Made by a program: the position numbers and the translations under genes. 64,000 nucleotides of DNA from Dietzia massiliensis. Its GTDB lineage: Bacteria; Actinomycetota; Actinomycetes; Mycobacteriales; Mycobacteriaceae. The number at the start of each line of letters is the position of its first letter. The stretch's first letter is position 1. The notes beneath the pieces are model-generated. The model was not told the DNA's origin, did no database searches, and saw nothing but the letters and a program-made list of their open reading frames with translations. The stretch spans positions 1 to 64,000 of the forward strand of contig NZ_JAHBAV010000014.1 of the NCBI RefSeq assembly GCF_018390595.1. Direction: 5' to 3'. This document shows, piece after piece, positions 41,242 to 51,080 of the stretch.

Positions 41242-43775
41242 GCGCCTTCGACCTCGAGCGGATCGGCCGCGGGCTGCCGTTCGAGCAGGCCCTGCCCGCC
41301 CTGGCCGAGGCTCTGGCCGCGTCCGGGGCCGCCGTGGTCCAGGCGCCGCCCGGCACCGGCAAGACCACGCTCGTGCCACCCGCGGTGGCCGGGGCCGACG
41401 GGGTGTCCGGGCGCGTGGTCGTCACCCAGCCCCGACGCGTGGCCGCCCGCTCGGCCGCGCGGCGACTGGCCACCCTCACGAGCACCGGCGTCGGGGAGCT
41501 GGTCGGCTATTCGGTGCGCGGGGACTCGCGGGTCGGCCGGGACACGCGCGTGGAGTTCGTGACGCCGGGCGTACTCGTGCGGAGGCTGATCGCCGACCCC
41601 GATCTTCCGGGCGTGGGGGCGGTGGTGCTCGACGAGGTCCACGAGCGCGACGTGGAGTCCGACCTGGCGTTCGCGTTGCTGTGCGAGGTGCGCGAGCTCC
41701 GCGACGACCTGCCGGTGGTGGCGATGTCCGCGACGGTCGAGGCCGACCGGTTCGCGCGGCTGCTCGGCGGCGCGCCGGTCGTCGACGTCCCGGCCGTCTC
41801 GCACCCCCTGGAGATCCGCTACGCGCCGCCGCCGGTCCCCCGCCTCGACGCACGCGGGGTCACCGACGGGTTCCTCGAGCACGTGGCGGCGGTGACGGCG
41901 GACGAGGTGCGGTCCTCCGGGGTCGACGCCCTGGTGTTCCTGCCGGGCGTCCGCGAGATCGAGCGGGTCGTGCGTGCGCTGGGCGCGCGGCTCGGCGACG
42001 CGGCCGAGGTACTGCCCCTGCACGGTGGCCTGGAGCCGGCCGCCCAGGATCGGGCGGTGTCCGGCCGCGGGAGCGGGTCGGGCGGCCGGACGCGCCCGCG
42101 GATCGTGGTGTCGACCGATCTGGCGGAGTCCTCCCTCACCGTGCCGGGCGTGCGGCTGGTCGTGGACGCGTGCCTGAGCCGCGAGCCGCGGCGAGACATC
42201 GCACGGGACATGACGGGGCTGGTGACGGTGTCGGCGTCGCGCGACTCGTGCGTGCAGCGCGCGGGCCGCGCCGCCCGCCTCGGCCCCGGGCTGGCGGTGC
42301 GCTGCCTCACCGAACAGGAGTACGCGGGACTGACCGCCCACCGCACGGCGGCGATCGCGACGTCGGACCTGACGACCTTCGCGCTGCACGTGGCCTGCTG
42401 GGGCGCGCCCCGCGGCGAGGGTCTGGCGCTGCCCGATCCGCCGCCGGCCGGGGAGATCGCCCGCGCGGAGAAGGTGTTGTGCGGGCTCGGGGCGCTCGAC
42501 GCCGACGGACGCGCCACGGACCACGGGCGCGCCCTCGCGCGGGTGCCCGCCGATCCCCGGCACGCCCGCGCGCTGCTGGACGGCGCGGGACTCGTCGGCG
42601 CGGAGGTGGCCGCCGAGGTGGTCGCGCTGCTCGCGTCGGGTCGCCGCTCCCCCGGCGGCGACCTGACGGCGGACCTGCGTGCGCTGCGCGCGGGGCGGGC
42701 GCCGGACGCGGCGACGTGGGAGCGCGAGGCCCGGCGGCTGGAGCGGATGGCCCGCGGGCGAGCCGGCGGCGCGGCCCCGGCCGGGATGACGCCGGACGAC
42801 GCCGTCGGCACGATCGTGGCGCTCGCCCACCCGGACCGCGTCGCGCGTCGCCGTGGCGACCAGTACACGTTCGCCTCGGGGACCGGCGCGGTGCTGGCGC
42901 CGGGCTCGGCGCTGGCCGGCCACGACTGGCTCGCCGTCGCCGAGGTGGGACGTGCGGCCGGGCGCGCGGCCGGTGAGGCCGGCGCGGTGATCCGCTCCGC
43001 CGCCCCGCTGGACCGGGAGGGCGCGGAGCGTGCGGCCTCACACCTTCTCGACGACGACGAGACGGCCGTCTTCGACCGTGGTGCGATCACGGGTCGACGT
43101 ATCCGCCGACTCGGGGCGATCGAACTCTCCTCCACCCCGGTGCGGCCCTCCCCCGCGGCCGCCCGGGAGGCGGTGTCTGCGGCGATCAAGGCCGGCGGGT
43201 TCGCAGCACTGGGTCCCGACGACGACGCCGTCCGACTGTGGTGCCGCCTCGGGTTGGTGCACCGCGAGCTCGGAGCGCCGTGGCCGGACGTGTCCGCGGA
43301 CGGGCTCTCCGAGCGGCTGGACGACTGGCTCGCCCCGGAGATCGACGCCCTCGCCCATGGCTCCCGGTTGGCGGGACGGGACCTCGGCCCGGCCCTGCGG
43401 CGCCTGCTGCCGTGGCCCGAGGCCGGCCGGTTCGACGAACTGGTGCCCGACCGACTGGAGGTGCCCTCCTCGTCGTCGTACCGCGTCGACTACCCCGCGG
43501 TCGGGACCGACGACCCGCCCGTGCTCGCGGTGAAGCTGCAGGAATGCTTCGGCTGGACCACCTCGCCGCGCCTCTGCGACGGTCGGGTCCCGGTGACGGT
43601 CCACCTGCTCTCGCCCGCCGGACGTCCGCTCGCGGTGACGCGCGACCTCGGGTTCTTCTGGCGGGAGGCCTACCCCGCGGTCCGGGCCGAGATGCGCGGC
43701 CGCTACCCGCGGCACCCGTGGCCGGAGGACCCGATGGCGGCCGAGCCGACGCGGCGCACCAACCGGCGACGCTGA
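41238..43775 (+). CDS. hrpB: ATP-dependent RNA helicase HrpB
   Basis: An 845-residue DEAH-box helicase of the HrpB type. Motif I is QAPPGTGKTTLVPPA, motif Ia TQPRRVAARSAARR, motif II VVLDEVHERDVESD, motif III AMSATVEADRF, motif V VVSTDLAESSLTVPG and motif VI QRAGRAARLGPG. The C-terminal HrpB-specific domain ends with FGWTTSPRL, VPVTVHLLSPAGRPLAVTRD and RYPRHPWPEDP, all hallmarks of the family. The cellular target is not known in actinobacteria. GTG at 41238 overlaps the preceding small gene. The IS481 element follows 12 bp after its stop. Confidence 0.92.
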   Translation: MSAFDLERIGRGLPFEQALPALAEALAASGAAVVQAPPGTGKTTLVPPAVAGADGVSGRVVVTQPRRVAARSAARRLATLTSTGVGELVGYSVRGDSRVGRDTRVEFVTPGVLVRRLIADPDLPGVGAVVLDEVHERDVESDLAFALLCEVRELRDDLPVVAMSATVEADRFARLLGGAPVVDVPAVSHPLEIRYAPPPVPRLDARGVTDGFLEHVAAVTADEVRSSGVDALVFLPGVREIERVVRALGARLGDAAEVLPLHGGLEPAAQDRAVSGRGSGSGGRTRPRIVVSTDLAESSLTVPGVRLVVDACLSREPRRDIARDMTGLVTVSASRDSCVQRAGRAARLGPGLAVRCLTEQEYAGLTAHRTAAIATSDLTTFALHVACWGAPRGEGLALPDPPPAGEIARAEKVLCGLGALDADGRATDHGRALARVPADPRHARALLDGAGLVGAEVAAEVVALLASGRRSPGGDLTADLRALRAGRAPDAATWEREARRLERMARGRAGGAAPAGMTPDDAVGTIVALAHPDRVARRRGDQYTFASGTGAVLAPGSALAGHDWLAVAEVGRAAGRAAGEAGAVIRSAAPLDREGAERAASHLLDDDETAVFDRGAITGRRIRRLGAIELSSTPVRPSPAAAREAVSAAIKAGGFAALGPDDDAVRLWCRLGLVHRELGAPWPDVSADGLSERLDDWLAPEIDALAHGSRLAGRDLGPALRRLLPWPEAGRFDELVPDRLEVPSSSSYRVDYPAVGTDDPPVLAVKLQECFGWTTSPRLCDGRVPVTVHLLSPAGRPLAVTRDLGFFWREAYPAVRAEMRGRYPRHPWPEDPMAAEPTRRTNRRR

Positions 43776-43839
43776 CCGCGCGCTAGCTGTACTGACCACG
43801 GACGTTGCGTCTCCGGTCGGCATGGCGGGCTGACATGAG

Positions 43840-43899
43840 GAAGACCTCCGTGTGAGGTGTGAAAGCGACCAAGCAAACACATCCACAACGGAGGTCTTC
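43840..43899 (+). promoter_or_regulatory. Fold-back stem covering the transposase ribosome-binding site
   Basis: GAAGACCTCCGT (43840-43851) is the exact complement of ACGGAGGTCTTC (43888-43899), which contains the GGAGG ribosome-binding site and ends right before the transposase ATG. RNA read in from outside promoters would hide the start site, as described for IS10 and IS50. Confidence 0.7.
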
Positions 43900-44874
43900 A
43901 TGTCCCACGCTAACGCCCCGCTGACTCCGACGGGAAGACTGCGTCTGGCTCGGTGCGTCGTCGAGGAGGGCTGGCTGCCGCGGCGAGCGGCGGAGCGGTT
44001 TGGTGTCTCGGTCACCACCGCCCGCAAGTGGGCCCGCCGGTACCGGCAGCTGGGCAAGGCCGGGATGATCGACCGCTCCAGTCGCCCGCAGCACAGTCCG
44101 ACCCGGACGCCGCGTCAAAGGGAACGCCGCGTGCTCGGTCTGCGCGTCTCCCGCCGGTGGGGCCCGGCCCGGATCGCCTACCACCTGGGCATGCAGCCCT
44201 CGACTGTGCACAAGATCCTGTCCCGCTACGGCTGCGTCAGGCTGGCGTTCACCGATCCGGCCACCGGCGCCCCGGTGCGTGCGGGCAAGCGGCAGGTGCG
44301 CCGATTCGAGCACGCAGCGCCAGGCGATCTGGTGCATGTGGATATCAAGAAGCTCGGCCGCATCCCTGACGGCGGCGGGCACAAGGTCCACGGCCGCGCC
44401 AAAGGGCGTCGAAACCGGCGAGCAGGGACCGGGTACTGGTACATCCACAACGCCGTCGACGACCACTCACGCCTGGCCTACACCGAGTTGCTGGAAGACG
44501 AGCGCAAAGAGACCGCCGCCGGATTCTGGCACCGAGCCCACGCCTACTTCGCCGACGCCGGGATCACCGTGCGCCGGGTCCTGACCGACAACGGCTCCTG
44601 CTACCGCTCCCACGCCTTCGCCGACGCCCTCGGGCCGGAGATCAGGCACAAACGCACTCGCCCGTACCGGCCGCAGACCAATGGCAAGGTCGAGCGCTAC
44701 AACCGCACGATGCTCGAGGAATGGGCTTACGCCGCCGCGTACGTCAGCGAGTCCGACCGCGCGGCTCGCCTCCCGGCGTTCCTACACCACTACAATTTCC
44801 ACCGCGGCCACACCGCACTACGAGGCACCTCACCCGCAGACCGCGTACACAACCTGCGTGGGCAGTACAGCTAG
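43900..44874 (+). CDS. IS481-family transposase
   Basis: A 324-residue DDE transposase. The N-terminal helix-turn-helix region (TARKWARRYRQLGKAGMIDR, KILSRYGCVRL) is followed by the integrase core. The three catalytic residues are Asp in LVHVDIKKLGRIPDGG, Asp in RVLTDNGSCYRSHAF and Glu in TNGKVERYNRTMLEEWAYA. The C-terminus, NFHRGHTALRGTSPADRV, is typical of IS481. GGAGG precedes the ATG at 43900. The last codons run through the right terminal repeat, and the TAG stop is formed by the flanking GCTAGC target copy rather than by the element itself. Confidence 0.93.
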   Translation: MSHANAPLTPTGRLRLARCVVEEGWLPRRAAERFGVSVTTARKWARRYRQLGKAGMIDRSSRPQHSPTRTPRQRERRVLGLRVSRRWGPARIAYHLGMQPSTVHKILSRYGCVRLAFTDPATGAPVRAGKRQVRRFEHAAPGDLVHVDIKKLGRIPDGGGHKVHGRAKGRRNRRAGTGYWYIHNAVDDHSRLAYTELLEDERKETAAGFWHRAHAYFADAGITVRRVLTDNGSCYRSHAFADALGPEIRHKRTRPYRPQTNGKVERYNRTMLEEWAYAAAYVSESDRAARLPAFLHHYNFHRGHTALRGTSPADRVHNLRGQYS

Positions 44875-44968
44875 CACAGCCGGGACGACGACGGTGGCTA
44901 TCCTGCGGATTCCCGCCTAGGATGTGATGGGCACCACACACGCGATCCACGCCGGAAGGGTGATCACA

Positions 44969-45541
44969 GTGACCGCGTACACGCCCCCCTCCCCACACCG
45001 CTCCCCACTGCCGACCCGGACCCCGTCCCGGACGAAGGTCGTGCCGCACGTGAGGAACCGCGTCGGCGCCCTCATCGCCGTCGCCGGCCTCGCCCTCGCG
45101 CTGGTCAGCCTCTACCTGCCGTGGTTGCGCACGGACGGCGGTGACCAGATCACCGCACTGGGCATCACGGAGATCATCGACGTGCGCAGCGTCGCCCCGG
45201 TGCTCTTCCTCGGCCTCGTCGTGCTGCTGTTCCTGGTGGGCGTCACCGCCGTGACGCGGCTCGGGGCGTTCGCCGCGGCGGGCGTCGTCGTCTCACTGGT
45301 GGTGCTGGCCGCCCACCTCGCCTTCGTGTGGACACTCATGTCGTCGACCGGCGGCGACGAACCGACCCTGTCCGGTCTCCCGACAGGCGCCTCCGTCACG
45401 TTCGGACCGTGGGTTGCCGCACTCGGGTTCGTGCTGGTGGCCGCCGGATCGGCGTGGGCCGCCCGCGCGGCCGAGTACGTCTTCCCCGACGTCGAAGCCC
45501 ACGGGGCGCACGGGGCGCACCGGGCGCACGAGGACGGATGA
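44969..45541 (+). CDS. Four-helix membrane protein
   Basis: A 190-residue membrane protein of unknown function. Four hydrophobic helices are visible (GALIAVAGLALALVSLYLPW, VAPVLFLGLVVLLFLVGVTA, AAAGVVVSLVVLAAHLAFVW, WVAALGFVLVAAGSAWAARA). SLYLPWLRTDGGDQ is a motif often seen in actinobacterial four-helix proteins of the Trp-associated membrane type. The tail is His/Ala/Gly-rich (VEAHGAHGAHRAHEDG). GTG at 44969 follows GGAAGG, and TAGGAT at 44918-44923 could be its -10. Its stop overlaps the L,D-transpeptidase start by ATGA. The promoter is only about 45 bp from the IS481 end. Confidence 0.7.
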   Translation: MTAYTPPSPHRSPLPTRTPSRTKVVPHVRNRVGALIAVAGLALALVSLYLPWLRTDGGDQITALGITEIIDVRSVAPVLFLGLVVLLFLVGVTAVTRLGAFAAAGVVVSLVVLAAHLAFVWTLMSSTGGDEPTLSGLPTGASVTFGPWVAALGFVLVAAGSAWAARAAEYVFPDVEAHGAHGAHRAHEDG

Positions 45542-46302
45542 GCAGCCGCCGCACCGGCCGCGCCCCACTGGCGGTCCTCGCCGCCGCGTCGTTGATCGGC
45601 GCCGCAGCGGCGGGTGCCGCCACCGGCTCGTCACCGGGCACGCCCGCGGCGACCGGCGCGGACGCCGCCACTGACGCGCCGGCCGACGCCCAACTGGTCG
45701 ACGCCCGCCCGGCCGCTGTGACGGTGACGGACCCGCCGCCCCGGCCCGCGGCGGTCGACTCGCGACTGGTGACGTCCGTCGCCAGGGAGGTCCTGGCGGG
45801 CCAGGACCGCGACCCGGGCCTCACGGACGTCGATCTCATCGCCCGCGACGTCCTCTCCGCCGGGCCCGTCGACGCCGCAGACGCCCACCGGCTCACCCTC
45901 GAGACCCTCCTGGGCGACGGCCCCGGGCCACCGGCGGCGACCGACGCCCCCGCGCCCCCGCAGTGCCCGCCCAGCGCCCGGGCGTGCGTCGACGTGGACG
46001 GCAAGCGGGCGTGGATGGTCGACGCGGGCCGCGTCACGTACGGTCCGGTCCCCGTCACGACCGGGAAGCCCGGGTACGAGACCACCCGCGGCACACACCA
46101 CGTGCTGCGGCACGTGCGTCACGACCACAGTCGGCTCTTCGACTCGCCCATGCCGTACTCGACCTACTTCACCGTGGGTGGGATGGCCTTCCATCAGGGA
46201 CGCCTGGACGAGCCCTCACACGGGTGCGTGCACCTGGGCAGACACGCCGCCGCGCACTTCTTCGACCACCTACGGGTCGGCGACCAGGTCGTCGCGTTCT
46301 GA
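45538..46302 (+). CDS. L,D-transpeptidase (YkuD domain)
   Basis: A 254-residue secreted or lipid-free exported protein. A signal-like helix (PLAVLAAASLIGAAAAGAAT) is followed by about 100 Ala/Pro/Asp-rich residues. The C-terminal YkuD domain has KRAWMVDAGRVTYGPVPVTT and the catalytic HQGRLDEPSHGCVHLGR with the nucleophilic cysteine, serine and histidine in place. Such enzymes form 3-3 peptidoglycan cross-links or attach proteins to the wall. It is compact compared with mycobacterial LdtMt2 and lacks Ig-like domains. The ATG overlaps the upstream membrane protein gene, so the two are coupled. Confidence 0.85.
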   Translation: MSSRRTGRAPLAVLAAASLIGAAAAGAATGSSPGTPAATGADAATDAPADAQLVDARPAAVTVTDPPPRPAAVDSRLVTSVAREVLAGQDRDPGLTDVDLIARDVLSAGPVDAADAHRLTLETLLGDGPGPPAATDAPAPPQCPPSARACVDVDGKRAWMVDAGRVTYGPVPVTTGKPGYETTRGTHHVLRHVRHDHSRLFDSPMPYSTYFTVGGMAFHQGRLDEPSHGCVHLGRHAAAHFFDHLRVGDQVVAF

Positions 46303-46308
46303 ACCGAC

Positions 46309-46937
46309 ATGACCGGCTCCCCATCACCCCTCCCGCGCCTCTCGGCCCCCGCCACCCGGGCGCTCGCCGCCGCCGGGATCACCGATCTGCGCCAGCTCGA
46401 CGGCCTACCCGAGAAGGAGATCCTGGCCCTGCACGGCGTGGGGCCGTCCCAGCTCGGCGTCCTGCGGGACGCGATGGCCGCCGCGGGGCACGCGTTCGCG
46501 GACCCCGTGGCCCGGCCCGCGCCCACCGGCCGCAACGACAACTCCGCGTTCCTGCCCGGCGCGGCCTCCCCCCGCGACTGGATCGCGGAGCTGCCCACCG
46601 CCCGCCGGGCCGAGGACGGCCTGCGGCTGCTCGAGTTGTTCGACGACGCCACCGGCGCGGAGGCCGTGACGTGGGCCGGGTCGATCGTCGGCTACGGCCA
46701 CCATCACTACGTCTACGACAGCGGCCGGGAGGGCGACACGTTCGTCGTGGGCTTCAGCCCCCGGGCCTCGAGCCTGACGCTCTACGGGCTCCTCGGCCTG
46801 CCCGACGAGGACCACCTCCTCGCCCGGCTCGGTCCGCACAAGACCGGCAGGGGCTGCCTCTACGTCACCAGGCTCGACCGCGTCGACGAGCAGGTGCTGC
46901 GCGAGATGGTCGGGGAGGCCTGGGCCCGGGGCCCCGC

Positions 46938-46941
<4 letters not shown>
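46309..46941 (+). CDS. Helix-hairpin-helix plus DUF1801 protein
   Basis: A 210-residue protein. The first 70 residues form a helix-hairpin-helix-like module ([39 protein letters not shown]). Residues 85-205 are a DUF1801 (YdhG-like) domain: [56 protein letters not shown]. Its role is not known; DUF1801 proteins are cytoplasmic and often horizontally moved. It begins 6 bp after the L,D-transpeptidase stop and its end overlaps the convergent lysS stop by 4 bp. Confidence 0.8.
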
Positions 46942-48569
<1,628 letters not shown>

Positions 48570-48577
48570 GACTGACG

Positions 48578-48583
48578 AGGATA
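48578..48583 (-). promoter_or_regulatory. -10-like hexamer for lysS
   Basis: On the minus strand TATCCT ends 8 nt before the lysS GTG, with no Shine-Dalgarno motif. Confidence 0.5.
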
Positions 48584-48590
48584 GTCGTCC

Positions 48591-49550
48591 CTACGCGGCG
48601 GGATCGAACCCGTAGCCACCCACCTCGTCCAACACGTGCAGGTGCAGTCGGTCTGAGAGCTCCTCGATCGCGGCCGCCGCACGCACACTGTTGCCGTGCC
48701 CGTCCAGCCGCGGCGAGAAGGCCGCCACCCCGAGCCGACCGGGCACCACGGCGAACAGGCAGCCCGACACCCCGCTCTTGGCGGGAAGGCCCACCTGGTA
48801 GACCCAGTCGCCGGCCGCGTCGTACATCCCGCAGGTGAACATCACGCTGTTGGCGTAGCGCGTCGCCCGGTGCCCCAGGATCTGCTCGTCACCGTCCAGT
48901 GCCTGTCCCCGGTTCGCGAGCACCGCGGCCATGTGGGCCAGCTCGCGGGTGTCGACCCGGATCGCGCACTGACGGCTGTAACCCGCGACCACCTCGTGCG
49001 GGTCCTGCGCCAGACTGCCCGCCTCCGCCAGCAGATGCGCCAGCGCCTGATTCCGGTTGGCGCTCCGGGACTCGATCTCGATGATCTCCTCGTCCACCTC
49101 GACCTCCCGGCCCACCAGGCGGGAGAACAACCCCCTGATCTGTTCGAAACGGGACTCCTCGTCGTCGTCCTCGTCCCCCACCAACGCGTGCGCCGCCAGC
49201 GCGCCGGCGTTGACCAGGGCGTTGGGCGCGCGGCCCGTGCCCGCCTCCAGCGAGATCTCGTTGAACGCCTCGCCCGACGGTTCCACGCCGATCCGGGCGG
49301 CGACCTCGTCGACACCCTTCTGGTCCAGAGCGAGCGCGTAGACAAACGGCTTGGAGGCGGACTGCAGGTCGAACAGGAGATCGTCGTCACCGGCCGAGAT
49401 GATCTGGCCGTCCATGTCGCAGACCGCCAGCGCGAGGGCGTCCGGGCTGGGGTGCTCGTAGTCGCCGAGGTGCGGCACCAGCTCCCCGGAGGTGTCGTCG
49501 CGGACCTCGTCCAGGATCTCGGCGAGGAGGTCGGCGGAGATGTCCGTCAT
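48591..49550 (-). CDS. glsA: Glutaminase (GlsA)
   Basis: A 319-residue serine-dependent glutaminase that hydrolyses L-glutamine to glutamate and ammonia. The catalytic Ser-x-x-Lys is in FDLQSASKPFVYALAL; ALVNAGALAAHAL, SVMFTCGMYDAAGDWVYQVG and GLPAKSGVSGCLFAVVPGRL complete the beta-lactamase-like fold. An acidic loop (GDEDDDEESRFEQ) lies near residue 130. The ATG at 49550 has TACGGT 6 nt upstream and no ribosome-binding site, so a leaderless mRNA is likely. It has no obvious partner gene. Confidence 0.92.
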   Translation of the reverse strand: MTDISADLLAEILDEVRDDTSGELVPHLGDYEHPSPDALALAVCDMDGQIISAGDDDLLFDLQSASKPFVYALALDQKGVDEVAARIGVEPSGEAFNEISLEAGTGRAPNALVNAGALAAHALVGDEDDDEESRFEQIRGLFSRLVGREVEVDEEIIEIESRSANRNQALAHLLAEAGSLAQDPHEVVAGYSRQCAIRVDTRELAHMAAVLANRGQALDGDEQILGHRATRYANSVMFTCGMYDAAGDWVYQVGLPAKSGVSGCLFAVVPGRLGVAAFSPRLDGHGNSVRAAAAIEELSDRLHLHVLDEVGGYGFDPAA

Positions 49551-49556
49551 GCTGCG

Positions 49557-49562
49557 ACCGTA
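49557..49562 (-). promoter_or_regulatory. -10-like hexamer for glsA
   Basis: On the minus strand TACGGT ends 6 nt before the glsA ATG, with no Shine-Dalgarno motif. Confidence 0.45.
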
Positions 49563-49589
49563 CCGGCGCGCGCCCCCGGGCGCCCCCGG

Positions 49590-50018
49590 TCAGTGCGCGG
49601 AGATGGCGGAGCGCTCGCGCAGCAGGTGCTCGGCGTCCGAGAGCAGGGCGAGCGCCCGGGCGGCGCGCAGCGCGTCGTGGCCGCCGTCCACCGCACGGAC
49701 CCCGCGCACGCCGCGCGAGTGGAGCTCGAGGGCGAACAGTTCCGCGTCCAGGCCGTCGTCGCTGACGAGGACCACCTCGCGACCCTCACCGACCGCCGCG
49801 AGGGGCGCGGCCGAGCGGGGGTCGATCAGGTCCACGGCGGGCCGGGCCTCGACGGCGATCGCGCCGGCGAGGACGCCCTGACGCTCGCGCTGTGCGCGGG
49901 AGCGGATGTCCACGACCAGCGCGCCCGCCCGCACGGCGGCAGGGTACTCGGCGGCGGTGAGGACCGTGTCGCCGGGGGCGGCGGTCGTGTTGGTGAAGGT
50001 ACGGACGCGTGAAGTCAT
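49590..50018 (-). CDS. Degenerate rhodanese-like protein
   Basis: A 142-residue single rhodanese domain. LTAAEYPAAVRAGALVVDIR and GVLAGAIAVEARPAVDLIDP follow the rhodanese pattern. The active-site loop, expected after the VVLV strand as Cys plus basic residues, reads VSDDGLDAELFA and has no cysteine. It is therefore unlikely to transfer sulfur and may act as a binding or regulatory domain. The ATG at 50018 follows GGGAGC. It is divergent from the LigB-type dioxygenase, with two palindromes between. A longer frame to 50138 would run through the intergenic control region. Confidence 0.72.
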   Translation of the reverse strand: MTSRVRTFTNTTAAPGDTVLTAAEYPAAVRAGALVVDIRSRAQRERQGVLAGAIAVEARPAVDLIDPRSAAPLAAVGEGREVVLVSDDGLDAELFALELHSRGVRGVRAVDGGHDALRAARALALLSDAEHLLRERSAISAH

Positions 50019-50149
50019 CTGGTGCTCCCGGGAGGGGTGTCGGCGTGGGACTGGCTGAGGGGCTGCCGGCCGGGAACACCAGTGCTGAACCCGCACGGAT
50101 GGCGCCGGACCGGCCGGGGGCATTCGTCGCGCGTTCATGACGGCAATAG

Positions 50150-50169
50150 TAGACAGACCGGTCTATCTA
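50150..50169. promoter_or_regulatory. TetR-type palindrome between rhodanese and dioxygenase genes
   Basis: TAGACAGACC (50150-50159) and GGTCTATCTA (50160-50169) form a 20-bp palindrome with nine of ten pairs and an AGACCGGTCT core, the shape of many TetR-family operators. No TetR gene is adjacent, so the regulator must lie elsewhere. Confidence 0.6.
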
Positions 50170-50221
50170 CCGCAAGAGCGGAGACGCGGAAGGGGTGGGA
50201 CACTGGCGCCGCCCTGATAGT

Positions 50222-50231
50222 TGATGCATCA
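50222..50231. promoter_or_regulatory. TGATGCATCA palindrome before the dioxygenase
   Basis: A perfect 10-bp palindrome 24 bp upstream of the dioxygenase start, in the sequence GTTGATGCATCATG. MarR-family regulators of aromatic or quinone enzymes bind similar dyads; this is a candidate operator. Confidence 0.4.
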
Positions 50232-50255
50232 TGTACAGAGAACGAAGGAGTAGCG

Positions 50256-51047
50256 ATGACCCCCTCACCCGCCCGCCAGCCCGCCGTCTTCATCGGCCAC
50301 GGTGTCCCCCTCAACGCCCTCGAGGTCAACGAGTGGACCCGCCACTGGGCCGCGCTCGGCGACTCGCTCCCCGAGCGCCCCCGGGCGGTGCTGGCCGTCT
50401 CGGCGCACTGGTACATCAACGCCACGGCCGTCACCGCGATGAGATCCCCGCGCACCATCCACGACTTCTTCGGCTTCCCCCGCGAGCTCAACGAATTCGA
50501 GTACCCCGCCGCCGGCGCGCCCGAGCTCGCTTCCGAGGTGGCCGAGGTCGTCAAGCCGACCTGGGTGGGCGCCGACCTGGACTCGTGGGGCCTCGACCAC
50601 GGGACGTGGTCGGTGCTCGCGCACGTCTTCCCCGATGCCGACGTGCCGGTCGCCCAGTTGTCGGTGGACGCCACCAAGCCGGCGAGCTACCACTTCGAGC
50701 TGGGCACGAAGCTGGCCGCGCTCCGCGACTCCGGCGTGCTGGTCCTGGCCAGTGGCAACGTCGTGCACAACCTCGGCGCGGTGGACCCGTCCCGCGGCAA
50801 CGCCGGCACCGACTGGGCGCACCGCTTCGACGATCACGCTCAGGACCTGCTGACCTCCCGGCCCGAGGACGCCCTCGCGTTGCTCGAGCATCCGGACGCG
50901 CAGGCGTCCGTGCCGACCGCCGACCATTTCCTGCCCCTGCTGTACACGGCCGGGATGGCAGCCGAGACCGGCGAGACGCTCGACGCCTTCAGCAAGGGCT
51001 ACGCCTGGGGGTCGGTGTCCATGACCAGCTACCGCTCCGCGGCCTGA
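50256..51047 (+). CDS. LigB/DODA-type extradiol dioxygenase
   Basis: A 263-residue class III extradiol ring-cleavage dioxygenase of the YgiD (4,5-DOPA dioxygenase) group. The metal ligands are His in FIGHGVPLNALE, His in AVSAHWYI and His in the ADHFLPLLY segment; SGNVVHNLG carries a further conserved His. SWGLDHGTWSVLAHVFPDAD is the family signature. It opens catechol rings using non-haem iron or zinc. AGGAG lies 6 nt before the ATG at 50256. Two palindromes upstream and a divergent rhodanese-like gene suggest inducible control. The true substrate is not evident; many homologues act in detoxification of quinones and catechols. Confidence 0.88.
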   Translation: MTPSPARQPAVFIGHGVPLNALEVNEWTRHWAALGDSLPERPRAVLAVSAHWYINATAVTAMRSPRTIHDFFGFPRELNEFEYPAAGAPELASEVAEVVKPTWVGADLDSWGLDHGTWSVLAHVFPDADVPVAQLSVDATKPASYHFELGTKLAALRDSGVLVLASGNVVHNLGAVDPSRGNAGTDWAHRFDDHAQDLLTSRPEDALALLEHPDAQASVPTADHFLPLLYTAGMAAETGETLDAFSKGYAWGSVSMTSYRSAA

Positions 51048-51080
51048 CGGGGCCGCGGCCGGGTTTGGGCGACCGGGCGG

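Larger units (their letters stand above)
43782..44875 (+). mobile_element. IS481-family insertion sequence with 6-bp target duplication
   Basis: The element spans about 43788-44869 (1082 bp). The terminal repeats, 43788-43816 and 44841-44869, match at 22 of 29 positions and start TGTACTG. GCTAGC flanks both ends (43782-43787, 44870-44875) as a target duplication, although GCTAGC is itself palindromic and could belong to longer ends. One transposase gene fills the element. It sits between hrpB and a membrane protein gene and breaks no recognisable gene. The intact reading frame and clean ends suggest a recent or active copy. Confidence 0.88.

Noticed and set aside
43852-43899. Upstream start for the transposase
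   Set aside because: The ATG at 43900 has a perfect GGAGG site, and the upstream stretch is part of the fold-back control stem.
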